The notes: generated by a model from the sequence alone, not told the origin. A stretch of 64,000 bases of DNA from Candidatus Bathyarchaeota archaeon (GCA_026014665.1 JAOZHX010000008.1:62001-126000), one strand, 5' to 3'. Shown: positions 8,991 through 18,152, counted from the first letter of the stretch. A program made the numbers and translations.

Positions 8991-9057
8991 GAAAAATTGA
9001 ATTCAGGGTTGATTTACTTGAATTTGATGGCTTTTTGCTGTGGTTATCTGTCTGTTG

Positions 9058-9093
9058 TTTTACGCACAAACGGCTTAATCCAAAATTTTAGGT
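9058..9093 (+). promoter_or_regulatory. conserved upstream element of pilin-locus genes (copy 2)
   Basis: TTTACGCACAA, then TTAATCCAAAAT, then AGGTAA, matching 8368-8400. It lies about 25 bases before the minor pilin-like gene at 9116, consistent with a promoter or leader of the motor operon. Confidence 0.45.
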
Positions 9094-9115
9094 AAATAGT
9101 ACGCTTACATGAGAG

Positions 9116-9961
9116 TTGATGCCGATGAGGATTAAGCTACGATCAAGCATGAGGAGACTTTGCTGCTCAAAGTATGCGGTGGCTTTACCGGTTACTTTTC
9201 TGATCCTTTTTGTGTCAACGCTGGGTATAGTGTCTTTTACGTATTATTATTCGGTTGAAAGAATCAGTGCTCAGGGGCAAACGCTCAAAGTTTCCATAGC
9301 CAAAGAAAACCTTATTTCTCTAGATGATGCGGTTCGCACGATTTTGTGGCAGTCCGGTTCCTCGTCCACTTTTGTGCTGAGTGATTGTGGTGGTCTAATA
9401 AACGTTCAACCAACAGAGAACATGCTAACAGTCAGCCTTGCCGATGGAGTAGGCTTAGATGCGCTGGTCTTTAACGCTTCCATTGGAAAGATAACCTATC
9501 AACTTCCATATTCTAGTTCGTCTCAAGCAGGACTCTACCTTAAAGGCGACGGTAGGACGATAATTAACCAAACCGGTTCATCCATCAGTCAACTCTGCAT
9601 ACAAAATGGCGCCGAACACCCTGAAATTCGGCTTCAGTATCGCCCCAGTGTGACCTATGCCGTTACGGGGATGGAAAACGGTAAGGTAGTCAACACCATT
9701 CGTCTCTACATCGTTAACTTAAACGTCTCAGATTCGATAGCGCTGCAGGGAGAACTGCCTCTGCAAATCTTATGCGTCAAAACCGAGTTGGACAAAAGTA
9801 GTTATGAGTTGGCCTACGAGCCAAGCGATTTGGTTGTAACTTGTTTTTTGGGCGGTGAGGTCGGTTTTGTTCGGGTTCCGATTTCTGCTTCATCTGAGGG
9901 AGCCGTCATAAATGTAGAGACTGTTGTTTCAAGTGTTTGCATTCAGAGGTGGATACGTTAA
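9116..9961 (+). CDS. minor pilin-like secreted protein
   Basis: A 281-aa protein with a basic head (residues 4-20), one hydrophobic helix (about 22-45) and a beta-rich extracellular domain: a pilin-like or pseudopilin-like layout without a clear processing site. Three closely spaced starts (TTG 9116, ATG 9119, ATG 9125) are possible. Its last 38 bases overlap the reading frame of the next gene if that gene uses its upstream TTG. It is first in a tightly packed run of nine co-oriented genes that includes the secretion ATPase, so it is probably a minor filament or tip component. Confidence 0.65.
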   Translation: MMPMRIKLRSSMRRLCCSKYAVALPVTFLILFVSTLGIVSFTYYYSVERISAQGQTLKVSIAKENLISLDDAVRTILWQSGSSSTFVLSDCGGLINVQPTENMLTVSLADGVGLDALVFNASIGKITYQLPYSSSSQAGLYLKGDGRTIINQTGSSISQLCIQNGAEHPEIRLQYRPSVTYAVTGMENGKVVNTIRLYIVNLNVSDSIALQGELPLQILCVKTELDKSSYELAYEPSDLVVTCFLGGEVGFVRVPISASSEGAVINVETVVSSVCIQRWIR

Positions 9962-9962
9962 A

Positions 9963-10406
9963 GTGCCATCGATAATCCCTGGGTACGTATATTCGCTTTT
10001 TGCGGCTCTTGCCGTTGGTACAATCGTTGTATGCGTTTGCAGTGCATCGGCGGCTAACTTGCGGTTTGAAGCTGATAAACATCAGCTAACCAACATCGAG
10101 GAATATGTGGCAACCAAAAGCCTGCAAATCCTCAGCTATACTATCCAGGATAACGCGGACTATTCTGTGTTTTTAGATTGTCCTCCGCATATTGGTAACC
10201 AACGGTATTGGATACGTTTTGGCAACGATTCTTCAAATGTTTGGGTTGAAGGCGGGTTTGGAGCGACGGTAACGGTTAGTCAGTCCCGCGTTTTTGTGCC
10301 TGCCAACATGGCTGTTCTGGGCAGTTTTGTGAGTGGTTCTGGTCGACCTTTGCTGCGTTGCCGTATGCAGAATGAGACTTTGTCTTTAACGTTAACTTGT
10401 GAGTGA
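9963..10406 (+). CDS. minor pilin-like protein
   Basis: A 147-aa protein from the GTG at 9963, one base after the upstream stop; a TTG at 9924 would extend it by 13 residues but overlaps the previous gene. One hydrophobic helix near the N-terminus (GYVYSLFAALAVGTIVVCV) precedes a beta-rich domain with several Cys residues. Size and layout suit a minor pilin. Its stop overlaps the ATPase start (GTGA), so the two genes are translationally coupled. Confidence 0.65.
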   Translation: MPSIIPGYVYSLFAALAVGTIVVCVCSASAANLRFEADKHQLTNIEEYVATKSLQILSYTIQDNADYSVFLDCPPHIGNQRYWIRFGNDSSNVWVEGGFGATVTVSQSRVFVPANMAVLGSFVSGSGRPLLRCRMQNETLSLTLTCE

Positions 10407-11995
10407 TTGAAGTGAAGTTAGGCAAGAAAAAACAAGATGAAGTTCAAGAGAAAAAAGAAGCGTCAGATGAGGAACTGATAGCTTACTTGGGTATCCAGGG
10501 TTTTCAGGTGCCTGAGGGGCATACGCAAGTTGAGAGTTACCCGCTGAACGCGCCTTTTTCTTATGCTTGGGTTTTTCAAGAGGACTCGGAAGGCAGTTTC
10601 TTTTACGTGATTGATGAGTTGCCGATGTCAAAACAGGAACGCGAAGCTTACTTGCGTCTAAAGGGGATTCTTGAATACGAGCTCAAAGCTCCACGGTTGG
10701 ATGAAACGCTTGCGGCTTCTTTTCATCGTCAACTGCCAACTATCTTAGACGAGCATAGTGATGCTTTGGCAGGAACCAACCAAATTGGACTCAGAAAAAT
10801 CATTTATTATCTGGAAAAAGAATTGATTGGGTATGGTAAAATTGATGGGTTAATCTGTGATCCTTTCATTGAAGACATAAGTTGTTTAGGGGTAAACAAA
10901 CCTGTCTATATCTATCATAGAAAGTACGCCAACGCACGAACCAACATAATCTTTACTGACGAAGAGGAATTGGATGATTTCATAACGCGCATTGTCCACC
11001 GCCAAGGCAAACATGTTAGTATCGCGCATCCAATAGTTGATTTGACATTGCCCGGAAAACATAGGCTTGCCGTATCTTTTGGAAAAGAAACAACTCCTGC
11101 TGGAACCAGCTTTACTATAAGGAAATTCAAAGAAGACCCTCTTACCATCGTTGATTTGATAATTAATGAAACCATCGACGAGTCGATTGCAGCTTACCTT
11201 TGGATGCTTATGGAAAACAAAATGTCAGTGATGGTGGTTGGACCTACAGGTGCAGGTAAAACCACAGCGCTCAACGCGATTGCATGTTTGGTTCGCCCGG
11301 ACTACAAGATGATTTCCGTGGAGGAAGTGCAAGAGATTAATTTGCCTCAGGAAAACTGGGTTTCAACGATTGCCCGCACTGGTTTTGGCGGCGACAGCGA
11401 AGGCGAAGTTACCCTCTTTGACTTGATTAAATCAGCCGTGAGGCATCGTCCAGCGTTAATTTTAGTCGGGGAAATTAGGGGTGAAGAAGCATACGTTCTC
11501 TTTCAGGCGTTGGCGACTGGACATGGCGGCTTATGCACCATGCATGCTGATGATGTGGAAACGGTTATGAAGCGTTTAACTCAGCCTCCCATGAACATTC
11601 CGCTCAACATTATTTCTTTGATGAATTGCGTTATCGTTGTTAAGCAAGTTACAACTAATTTGTTTGATCCCCACGACAAAAGAGGGACGCGCAGAAAATT
11701 CGTTGAGGTTGCGGAAATAGATAGTAACGGTTTATCACAAACGGTTTTCAAATGGAACCTGTCGAATGATAGCTTCCAGCAGGACCTTTCAAAAAGCTAT
11801 TTGTTCAATAAAATATCTAAAAGCCTTGATGTCCCGTTAAGCGTTGTCCATCAAGAGTTCGAGCGTAGAAAAAAGATTCTTCTCAGCATGGTTGAAAAGA
11901 ACATGCGAGATTTCAGAAGCGTTCACAAAGCACTCAACACATCACTCAACCTTGAAGCATTAGAAATGAAAGCGTCAAATGAGGCTCAGCAATAA
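10403..11995 (+). CDS. type II/IV secretion system ATPase (pilus assembly motor)
   Basis: A 530-aa cytoplasmic GspE/VirB11-type ATPase that should power filament assembly. Walker A is GPTGAGKT (280-287), Walker B is LILVGEIRGEEA (about 350), and the His box lies in ATGHGGLCTMHAD (about 370). An N-terminal domain (1-130) precedes the conserved fold, as in archaeal FlaI and TadA-type motors. Start is GTG, overlapping the stop of the previous gene; the last 17 bases overlap the start of the platform gene. Among archaeal motors it resembles the pilus class more than the archaellum motor because no archaellum accessory gene lies nearby, but no phylogeny was done. Confidence 0.92.
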   Translation: MIEVKLGKKKQDEVQEKKEASDEELIAYLGIQGFQVPEGHTQVESYPLNAPFSYAWVFQEDSEGSFFYVIDELPMSKQEREAYLRLKGILEYELKAPRLDETLAASFHRQLPTILDEHSDALAGTNQIGLRKIIYYLEKELIGYGKIDGLICDPFIEDISCLGVNKPVYIYHRKYANARTNIIFTDEEELDDFITRIVHRQGKHVSIAHPIVDLTLPGKHRLAVSFGKETTPAGTSFTIRKFKEDPLTIVDLIINETIDESIAAYLWMLMENKMSVMVVGPTGAGKTTALNAIACLVRPDYKMISVEEVQEINLPQENWVSTIARTGFGGDSEGEVTLFDLIKSAVRHRPALILVGEIRGEEAYVLFQALATGHGGLCTMHADDVETVMKRLTQPPMNIPLNIISLMNCVIVVKQVTTNLFDPHDKRGTRRKFVEVAEIDSNGLSQTVFKWNLSNDSFQQDLSKSYLFNKISKSLDVPLSVVHQEFERRKKILLSMVEKNMRDFRSVHKALNTSLNLEALEMKASNEAQQ

Positions 11996-13511
11996 AATGA
12001 AGGCTGCAAGCGGTCCATTGGGTAAAATCTTCAACTTAGTAAACAAGGCGACCAGCGACGAGAAAGAAAAAACCGAGGCTGAACTGCCCTTTGCAGTGAT
12101 GATTTTCACCCTTATGGCTGCTAGCGGAATTTCGCCTTACGATAGCTGGAAAAAAATGCGTAAGTTAACTTTCCTTCCAGTTTTCAAGAAAGAAGCAGAT
12201 GAAGTTGTGAGGCAAGTTGAGGTTTTAGGCAAAGACCCTTTAAATGTAATGTACCAGCGGGCTGAGGCAACGCAATCAAAGTTGTATAGGAATTTCTTGG
12301 GTGGTTTTGTTTCCTCGGTTAGAAGCGGCGGTAAGCTGGTTGATTACATGAAAAGCCAGCTGAAATCAATCTTTGAACTGCGGTACATAAACATGAACCG
12401 TTCGATAGAGCGAATCGCCGCCTTGGTAGAAGCCTACTCAGTCATGTTAATCGTTGTTTTATGCACCTACATTCTCTTCGTAGTGTTCTCATCATCTAGC
12501 GTGATGGATTTGCTTTCAAGCACTTCAATCTCGATTTCACCTTACATGTCTTACATCATCGCTTTTCTGATAATGCCCATCATGTCGCTATTCTTCATCC
12601 TGATTGCACATAACATGCAGAAAAGCGCTTTTCCTGACCTTAAAGACCTCTACAAAAAAGCCATAATCTTTCTAACTCCAGCGTTCGCCATCATAGCAAT
12701 CTTTGCCATGGTTGGCTCCCTGCAAAAAGCCATTCGACCGCTTGGCTTGCCGGAAATCGCAGTTATTGCCCTCATTGCCACATCGGTGCCGCTTGCTATA
12801 CAATACTATCGGATCGCAAGAATCAACTACAATGCGGAGGAATCCATGCCCAGCTTCATCCGAGATATCACGGAATCACAAAAAACTGGGCTTTCGCCGG
12901 AGAAAAGCATCGTGCAAGCCACCAAGCGTAAAGATTATGGTCCATTCTCGAAGTTTTTGGTTTTGATTCGAAGTCAAATAGAATGGGGCATACCCCTGAG
13001 AAAGACTTTTGAGAATTTGCGTAAGGAGATACGCAGCTGGTTTGTCATCGTGAATTTTGCGATGATGGTGGAAACCATTGAAATCGGCGGTAACTCTATC
13101 CAATCGCTTGAAATTCTGTCTGAATACAGCGATAAAGAGCGAGAATTGCAGGTTAACCGCAGAACCATGCTTAAGCCCTATATTCTTTTGGCTTTCATGT
13201 GGAGTGCCCTAATCGCCATAACTACGACCATAGTAGCGCTAACCACGACCATGATGACGGGCATCGTGAGCAACGACCTTACAGCCGTAGCCACCATAGC
13301 AATGCAAGACCAGCTCAGAGTTTTCTCTGTAGGTATAATTTTGCAATGCTGGATTTCAGGGTTCTTCATTGGAAAAATCAGCGAAGGAAACTTCGGCGCG
13401 GGCTTCAAAATCTCAGCCATGCTCGCAGCCACTGCATACTTGTCGTTGGTTCTTTCACAGTATCTGCTTGCAGGCACCTTCACTATAGTTAAACCAGGAG
13501 GGTTCACTTAA
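11979..13511 (+). CDS. pilus assembly platform membrane protein (TadC/FlaJ-like)
   Basis: A 510-aa inner-membrane protein with about eight or nine hydrophobic spans grouped at 140-175, 188-205, 225-270 and 400-505. Between them are two cytoplasmic helical bundles, each of the T2SSF type (about 60-135 and 290-390). The partner of the ATPase upstream, whose gene it overlaps by 17 bases; an internal ATG at 11997 is also possible. The final codons contain GGAGGG, which doubles as a ribosome site for the next gene. Confidence 0.9.
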   Translation: MRLSNKMKAASGPLGKIFNLVNKATSDEKEKTEAELPFAVMIFTLMAASGISPYDSWKKMRKLTFLPVFKKEADEVVRQVEVLGKDPLNVMYQRAEATQSKLYRNFLGGFVSSVRSGGKLVDYMKSQLKSIFELRYINMNRSIERIAALVEAYSVMLIVVLCTYILFVVFSSSSVMDLLSSTSISISPYMSYIIAFLIMPIMSLFFILIAHNMQKSAFPDLKDLYKKAIIFLTPAFAIIAIFAMVGSLQKAIRPLGLPEIAVIALIATSVPLAIQYYRIARINYNAEESMPSFIRDITESQKTGLSPEKSIVQATKRKDYGPFSKFLVLIRSQIEWGIPLRKTFENLRKEIRSWFVIVNFAMMVETIEIGGNSIQSLEILSEYSDKERELQVNRRTMLKPYILLAFMWSALIAITTTIVALTTTMMTGIVSNDLTAVATIAMQDQLRVFSVGIILQCWISGFFIGKISEGNFGAGFKISAMLAATAYLSLVLSQYLLAGTFTIVKPGGFT

Positions 13512-14549
13512 CTGCCCACAAGCTCCTTTGACACCTTCTTTGCATGCACGGTAATAGTTGCAGCCGCTCTGATAGCAACCGCTTTCCTGTCCCAAACAAT
13601 GCAAGCCCGAATAGAGAGCAACCAAGACCTCAACAAAAACAGCTACCTACAAGCCATAGCCGACCGCTTGGTAACCAACCCTGGTGCCCCCACCGATTGG
13701 GGAACAAAAAACACCACGCCCGCTAACTTCGGTTTAGCCGCAGGCACAACGTTCACCTACGAGTTGGATACTGACAAGCTCTGCAGGCTCAATTCGCAAA
13801 ATAACTGCTCCCTCTCCTACGCTGAAATAGCTAACGCTGCAAAATTAACCAACATAGCATTGAAAATTTCGCTCTCACAACTCATGACTATAGATATTAA
13901 GCAAACCAGCAACCAAACTTACGACGACCGCACTTATTTTGGCTTTAAAGTAGCAACAAGCGTAAACTCAAAACCATCAAGTGCCACCCTCCATTGCTAC
14001 ATAATCGCTTACAACTATAAAACAAACCTGACAGACTTTACCACCAGCCAGGGAACGGGGGAGTTCACCGTGGCAATTCCAAGTGCAGCAGCTGACCACG
14101 CTCTACTTGTTGTGTTTGCCCGAGCAAGTTTTGATGATAGGATAACTGCTTATGCCGTCTACAACTTTGCCTCTGCAATACAGGAAACCTGCCCTGGAAA
14201 CACAATGTTAGCGTTATCGCCGCTTGATTATACGTTATCTTTCATTGAGAACTCTACTTTAACAGTAGATGATGTTTATGCACTGTCGTTTTCTTATCAG
14301 CAAAAAGTAAGTTCCCTACAAAACTCGCAGTGCCCCATCCCAAGGTTAGTTGATAGCAGCCCGATTGTTTTGGTTGCATGCGGCAACAACCACACATCGT
14401 ATTTGCAGGAATGGACCGCTTATCCCCAAGTTCCATTAACTATTGGGGCTCGCTTTAACGGTGGCGAACAGAACGTATTCAGATACCTAGTCACGGTAAA
14501 CGGCGTACTCTACCAGCTGGATTTGACTTTTGGGGATGTACCGTATTGA
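13512..14549 (+). CDS. pilin-like protein, probable non-standard CTG start
   Basis: From the ATG at 13599 the protein would be 316 aa and would lack its membrane helix. In the same frame, 29 more codons reach back to the upstream stop and encode PTSSFDTFFAC followed by a hydrophobic run to residue 26. The only plausible initiator there is CTG at 13512, nine bases after GGAGGG (13497-13502). I therefore annotate 345 aa: a pilin-like anchor plus a beta-rich extracellular domain. The next gene overlaps the stop (TTGA). If the CTG is not used, the ATG form would be cytoplasmic, which does not fit the locus. Confidence 0.6.
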   Translation: MPTSSFDTFFACTVIVAAALIATAFLSQTMQARIESNQDLNKNSYLQAIADRLVTNPGAPTDWGTKNTTPANFGLAAGTTFTYELDTDKLCRLNSQNNCSLSYAEIANAAKLTNIALKISLSQLMTIDIKQTSNQTYDDRTYFGFKVATSVNSKPSSATLHCYIIAYNYKTNLTDFTTSQGTGEFTVAIPSAAADHALLVVFARASFDDRITAYAVYNFASAIQETCPGNTMLALSPLDYTLSFIENSTLTVDDVYALSFSYQQKVSSLQNSQCPIPRLVDSSPIVLVACGNNHTSYLQEWTAYPQVPLTIGARFNGGEQNVFRYLVTVNGVLYQLDLTFGDVPY

Positions 14550-14968
14550 GGCTGCTTAAGGATAAACGTGGGGGTGCCCGCATGATTGAGGCTTTCTTGG
14601 CGGCTATGATGCTGCTTTCATGCTTAACGCTGGTTCCAACCCAACCAACCCATAGAGATACAAACATCAACTTGAATGCTAAGGCAGAAAACGTTTTGCT
14701 AAGTTTAGATTGCGATGGCCATTTGGGGAAACTGATCGACCAGCGGGATTGGCGGGCACTTGGCACTTGTTTGGAGGCAGCTCTTCCCATAACTGTATGG
14801 TTTAACCTAACGGTGCTTGATAGCGACATGCATGCGCTCAACGAGTACCCTATCTGTAACGGCGGCGCAGTCAACGACGAAATAGTATCCGTCGAATACA
14901 TATGCGTAAGCCAGAACAACCTTTTTGCCATGTATATTTTGAAATTGCAGTTGGCGGTGGCGAATTAG
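14546..14968 (+). CDS. minor pilin-like protein with class III-like leader
   Basis: A 140-aa protein beginning MRLLKDKRGGARMIEA followed by a hydrophobic helix (about 14-30). The basic head, small residues and conserved Glu near the start of the helix match type IV pilin leaders. Several Cys residues in the head (C55, C76, C115, C131) could form disulfides. TTG start overlapping the previous stop. Part of the pilus-like operon. Confidence 0.6.
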   Translation: MRLLKDKRGGARMIEAFLAAMMLLSCLTLVPTQPTHRDTNINLNAKAENVLLSLDCDGHLGKLIDQRDWRALGTCLEAALPITVWFNLTVLDSDMHALNEYPICNGGAVNDEIVSVEYICVSQNNLFAMYILKLQLAVAN

Positions 14969-14970
14969 GT

Positions 14971-15729
14971 ATGAACCGAAGTCTTAAGCGGAATCGTTCA
15001 GGTCAGGTGCTTGTGATTTCTGCTTTGCTGGTGGCGATTATTTTGCTTTCCACCGCTGCTTACGTTGTTGAAGTAGAAAAGAATGTACCGACTATTTCAG
15101 GGGAAAAACATGTCTTTTTCGGTCACCTCGAAGCTTTCAGAAACGCCATGATTAGCGCGTTGGCAAACGCTACAAACGGAGGCTCACATGAAAGTTTGGC
15201 ATCAGACCTTGCAGACTTGCAGACGTTTATTACTTCGCATTCTTACGAAGCGATGTTGACCGTGAACTATTCCTTGTGCAAGACTGCACCCTACGCGGAT
15301 GGCCTCTGGATTGATTGGAACAGTGGGGAGGGCCAAGGAATCTCAAGTGCCTGCGTGAGTTTTCATTTGTCGTCGCAAAGTGCAACAGAAAAGGCTGAAC
15401 TCTACCAAACCGTAAATTTGACTACAAGCCTAAACGTCAGCTGCAAATGCATTCAACTCAACGAAACAACAAAGCAAGTGAACCTTAACTTGATGATAAA
15501 AAACGAGGATAAACCTGCATTAGCACAGAGTTTGGCATTTAGCTATCAAAACGATGGCGAATGGATAACGGTTTATTCGCCCGTTATTGAGGATTTCGGC
15601 AACGGAGCTTATGCAGCCTCATTTTTTGCCCAAACCAATGAGGCAGGCGGATTACTGCATATTTCAGTTCGTTGCCTTGATAGACGCGGCATAATGGTGG
15701 GAGCTGAAGTGCAATGCAACGATGCATAG
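14971..15729 (+). CDS. pilin-like secreted protein
   Basis: A 252-aa protein from the ATG at 14971, two bases after the previous stop; an upstream in-frame start at 14902 would add 23 residues encoded inside the previous gene and is rejected. NRSGQ at residues 8-12 precedes a hydrophobic helix (VLVISALLVAIILLSTAAY, 13-31), then a beta-rich extracellular domain with N-x-S/T sequons. The layout is that of archaeal pilin-like proteins. Confidence 0.65.
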   Translation: MNRSLKRNRSGQVLVISALLVAIILLSTAAYVVEVEKNVPTISGEKHVFFGHLEAFRNAMISALANATNGGSHESLASDLADLQTFITSHSYEAMLTVNYSLCKTAPYADGLWIDWNSGEGQGISSACVSFHLSSQSATEKAELYQTVNLTTSLNVSCKCIQLNETTKQVNLNLMIKNEDKPALAQSLAFSYQNDGEWITVYSPVIEDFGNGAYAASFFAQTNEAGGLLHISVRCLDRRGIMVGAEVQCNDA

Positions 15730-15766
15730 ACGTTCGATTCGTTTGTATTAGTGGGGAAGTGTTGTC

Positions 15767-16990
15767 TTGAAAAAAGCTATACCTGTGACCGCAGCGGTTG
15801 TGCTGATTGCCCTCGTTGTGTTGACCGTTAGCAGAGTTGCCATGCCAGACGGCAGACAACTGCAAGTTGACGGCAAGGCGGCAGCTACTGTTTCATTTGG
15901 ATATGTTGTTTGGGCGAAAACCTTTGGGGGCTCTGCGGATGATCGGGCATTCTATTCTTTGCCCGTTGACGACGGCTGTCTTGTAGTGGGTTCATCAAAA
16001 TCATTCATTGCTAATACAACTGTGGGTTGGGTTTTGCGACTTGATGGTGACGGCGCTGTTTTGTGGAATCGAACGTTTTTTCAAAGCGATGGAACCGAAC
16101 TTCGCTATGCAGTTGCTTTGGAAGATGGTTTTTTGCTTGTAGGCAACCAGTTTACGGCATCTGGCGACGTTAACGGCTTTGCGGCAAGGGTTGGAAGCGA
16201 CGGCAAGTTGTTTTGGCAAACCGTTGTTGGAGCCGAGAAAATCGATAAGCTCTTTTCAGGGGTTGCTGTAAAGGATGGGGTTGTTCTTTTTGGGTTGACT
16301 TACTCTTATGGTGTGGATCAGTCGAAGGCTTGGGCAGTAAAGCTCGGTTTAAACGGTGAGGTCGTTTGGAATAAAACTTTCAAAGCATCCGTGGACATAG
16401 CGCTTAGAAGCGCCGTTTTATGTCAGAATAGCGATATTGTTGCCGCAGGTTATGCTGATGTGGGCGATGGAAACTTCGATTTTTATCTGCTAAAACTCGA
16501 TAACAGCGGCGATCTGCTTTGGAACAAAACGTATGGAAGTACAAACAGCGAAAAAGCCTACGCTCTGGCGAAGGCTGCTGACGGCGGGTATGTACTTGTT
16601 GGAGAAAAACAATCCGTTGTTTCAGACACTGATACGTGGGTGGTTAAAGTCAATTCAGATGGCGAACCACTGTGGAATAGGACGGTGGGGGGAGAAAAAG
16701 CTGATTCACCTACCTGCGTATTAGCGTCCAAGACTGGCGGCTACTTGGTGGCAGGCTACACCTTCTCCTTTGGCTCGGGGCAAAGAGACTTTTGGCTGTT
16801 CAAAATCAGTGAAGAGGGTAAGTTGATGTTTAGCTTTACACATGGAGATAAGGCTTTCCAAGAAGCCTACGGCGTTGTAGAATGCACTGATGGGTGCTTT
16901 ATTTTGGTTGGTTGGACTGATCCGTTTGGTGAGCCAGCGTTGGCGGGTCGGGCAGTTTATGATTTTTATGTAGTGAAATTAAAACTTTAA
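15767..16990 (+). CDS. secreted beta-propeller protein
   Basis: A 407-aa exported protein: signal or anchor helix (about 5-25), then about seven repeats of 50 residues with the pattern W-x-K/R-T-[FG]-GG...D-x-A-[FY]...DGG-[FY]-[LV]-[LV]-VG...D-x-W-[VL]-[VL]-K-[LV], each a blade of a PQQ/YVTN-like propeller. The start is TTG. It lies 37 bases after the last pilin-like gene and may be a filament-associated adhesin or binding module; no catalytic motif is visible. Confidence 0.7.
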   Translation: MKKAIPVTAAVVLIALVVLTVSRVAMPDGRQLQVDGKAAATVSFGYVVWAKTFGGSADDRAFYSLPVDDGCLVVGSSKSFIANTTVGWVLRLDGDGAVLWNRTFFQSDGTELRYAVALEDGFLLVGNQFTASGDVNGFAARVGSDGKLFWQTVVGAEKIDKLFSGVAVKDGVVLFGLTYSYGVDQSKAWAVKLGLNGEVVWNKTFKASVDIALRSAVLCQNSDIVAAGYADVGDGNFDFYLLKLDNSGDLLWNKTYGSTNSEKAYALAKAADGGYVLVGEKQSVVSDTDTWVVKVNSDGEPLWNRTVGGEKADSPTCVLASKTGGYLVAGYTFSFGSGQRDFWLFKISEEGKLMFSFTHGDKAFQEAYGVVECTDGCFILVGWTDPFGEPALAGRAVYDFYVVKLKL

Positions 16991-17054
16991 ACTGAAAAGC
17001 CTTTGTTAACCTTTAGCTTAGCGGGAAAATTTTGATGCCTAAGAGGCTGTTTGC

Positions 17055-17930
17055 CTAAACGAGTTTTGAAAAAAGCATCTGTAATGTGTTGACTAGGGCG
17101 CTGTAGTTGGTCCAGATGGCGGCTGTACGATACTTTTTCTTGGCTTCGTCGCTTTCGTTATCTTTCTCGTGGAAAGCGATGAGCACTTCATTGTTGTCTG
17201 AAATCATGAAGCAGGGTAGGCTTTGTGTGTCGGTGATTTTTTGAGTTCTGCTGAGCCACTGCATTTGGCCGAGGAAGTAGGTACTTTTTGATGAGTCGTC
17301 GGTGACAAGGTTTACTTGGATTTTTTTAGCTTGGCTTTTGAGTTTATCAGAGAAGTCGTTGTAGTAGAGTTCGGAAAGGTAGTCGGCTGAAGCGTAGATT
17401 TGGAATTTATTCTGGGTTTTCTCGAGAAGCTCATTGGCTTTCATAAGAACTTGTTGTTCTCCTTCGAGCATTTGGAAGAGCTCCCTTTTGGCATTTTCAA
17501 CCTTTAGCTGCGGCATCGACTGCCACAACTCTACGAGGCTTGGTTTCTCTTGCTCTAAGAGCTTGATTTTTATTTTCTGTGCATCCACCAGCAAATCGAT
17601 CGCTTTGTCGAGTGCCACAGCCGTGAATTTGAGGGGTTTTTCAAAAATTGAGAAGACTATGCCTTTCTTCTCTAAGTCACGGAGGATACGGTAGGTTTCT
17701 GTGCGGTGCAAAGAGATAGCTTCAGCTATTTCGCCAGCTTTCTTTTCGCCGGCACGCGCAAGGTAGAGGTAAACGCGGATCTCATTTTTTAGAAGTCCGA
17801 ATCTTGAGAGGGTTTCTTCTATGGTCGTAAGTTGCTTGTTTAAGGCTTGGTCTTTTTTAATTAGCTTGTATGCCTCGCTTTGTTTATTATAGACTTTCAT
17901 TAAGACGTCGTTTTCCATTGCAAGTGACAT
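17055..17930 (-). CDS. TrmB-family transcriptional regulator
   Basis: A 291-aa DNA-binding regulator. An N-terminal helix is followed by a winged helix-turn-helix (about 40-105: LSRFGLLKNEIRVYLYLARA, AGEIAEAI, TETYRILRDLEKKGIV), then a coiled-coil helix (about 115-140) and a C-terminal domain (150-291) in the position of the TrmB sugar-binding domain. TrmB proteins respond to sugars or other small ligands. It is transcribed away from the cofactor genes mobB/mobA, with a 570-base gap holding a direct repeat and dispersed repeat copy B. Its target genes are unknown. Confidence 0.85.
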   Translation of the reverse strand: MSLAMENDVLMKVYNKQSEAYKLIKKDQALNKQLTTIEETLSRFGLLKNEIRVYLYLARAGEKKAGEIAEAISLHRTETYRILRDLEKKGIVFSIFEKPLKFTAVALDKAIDLLVDAQKIKIKLLEQEKPSLVELWQSMPQLKVENAKRELFQMLEGEQQVLMKANELLEKTQNKFQIYASADYLSELYYNDFSDKLKSQAKKIQVNLVTDDSSKSTYFLGQMQWLSRTQKITDTQSLPCFMISDNNEVLIAFHEKDNESDEAKKKYRTAAIWTNYSALVNTLQMLFSKLV

Positions 17931-17982
17931 TCTAGGCGTTCATCCTTTCCGAATTTGTCGTATTGCTGAATAATTCTTAGGA

Positions 17983-17996
17983 TTTTTATATAATAC
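17983..17996 (-). promoter_or_regulatory. TATA box of the TrmB regulator gene
   Basis: On the minus strand the segment reads GTATTATATAAAAA, a good archaeal TATA box about 55 bases before the ATG. Transcription should start near 17960, leaving a short leader containing GGAAAGGATG. Confidence 0.5.
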
Positions 17997-18082
17997 AATT
18001 ACGACTCCGAAATCTGAATTGTAAATCCATATAACCAAACCTCAGCTGCAACCATCATCACCTCAACTACTGACAAAAGGGC

Positions 18083-18119
18083 ATGGTCGTGGCAAAGTCA
18101 CTTCAGTATGGTCGTGGCA
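18083..18119. promoter_or_regulatory. 12-bp direct repeat between TrmB and mobB genes
   Basis: ATGGTCGTGGCA occurs at 18083-18094 and again at 18108-18119, exactly 25 bases apart (start to start). Short direct repeats at this phase are typical of operator pairs; it may serve the neighbouring TrmB regulator. No other copy was noticed in the window. Confidence 0.4.
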
Positions 18120-18152
18120 GCTTTAATTTTTTCATTAATTTTTTGTGTTACC

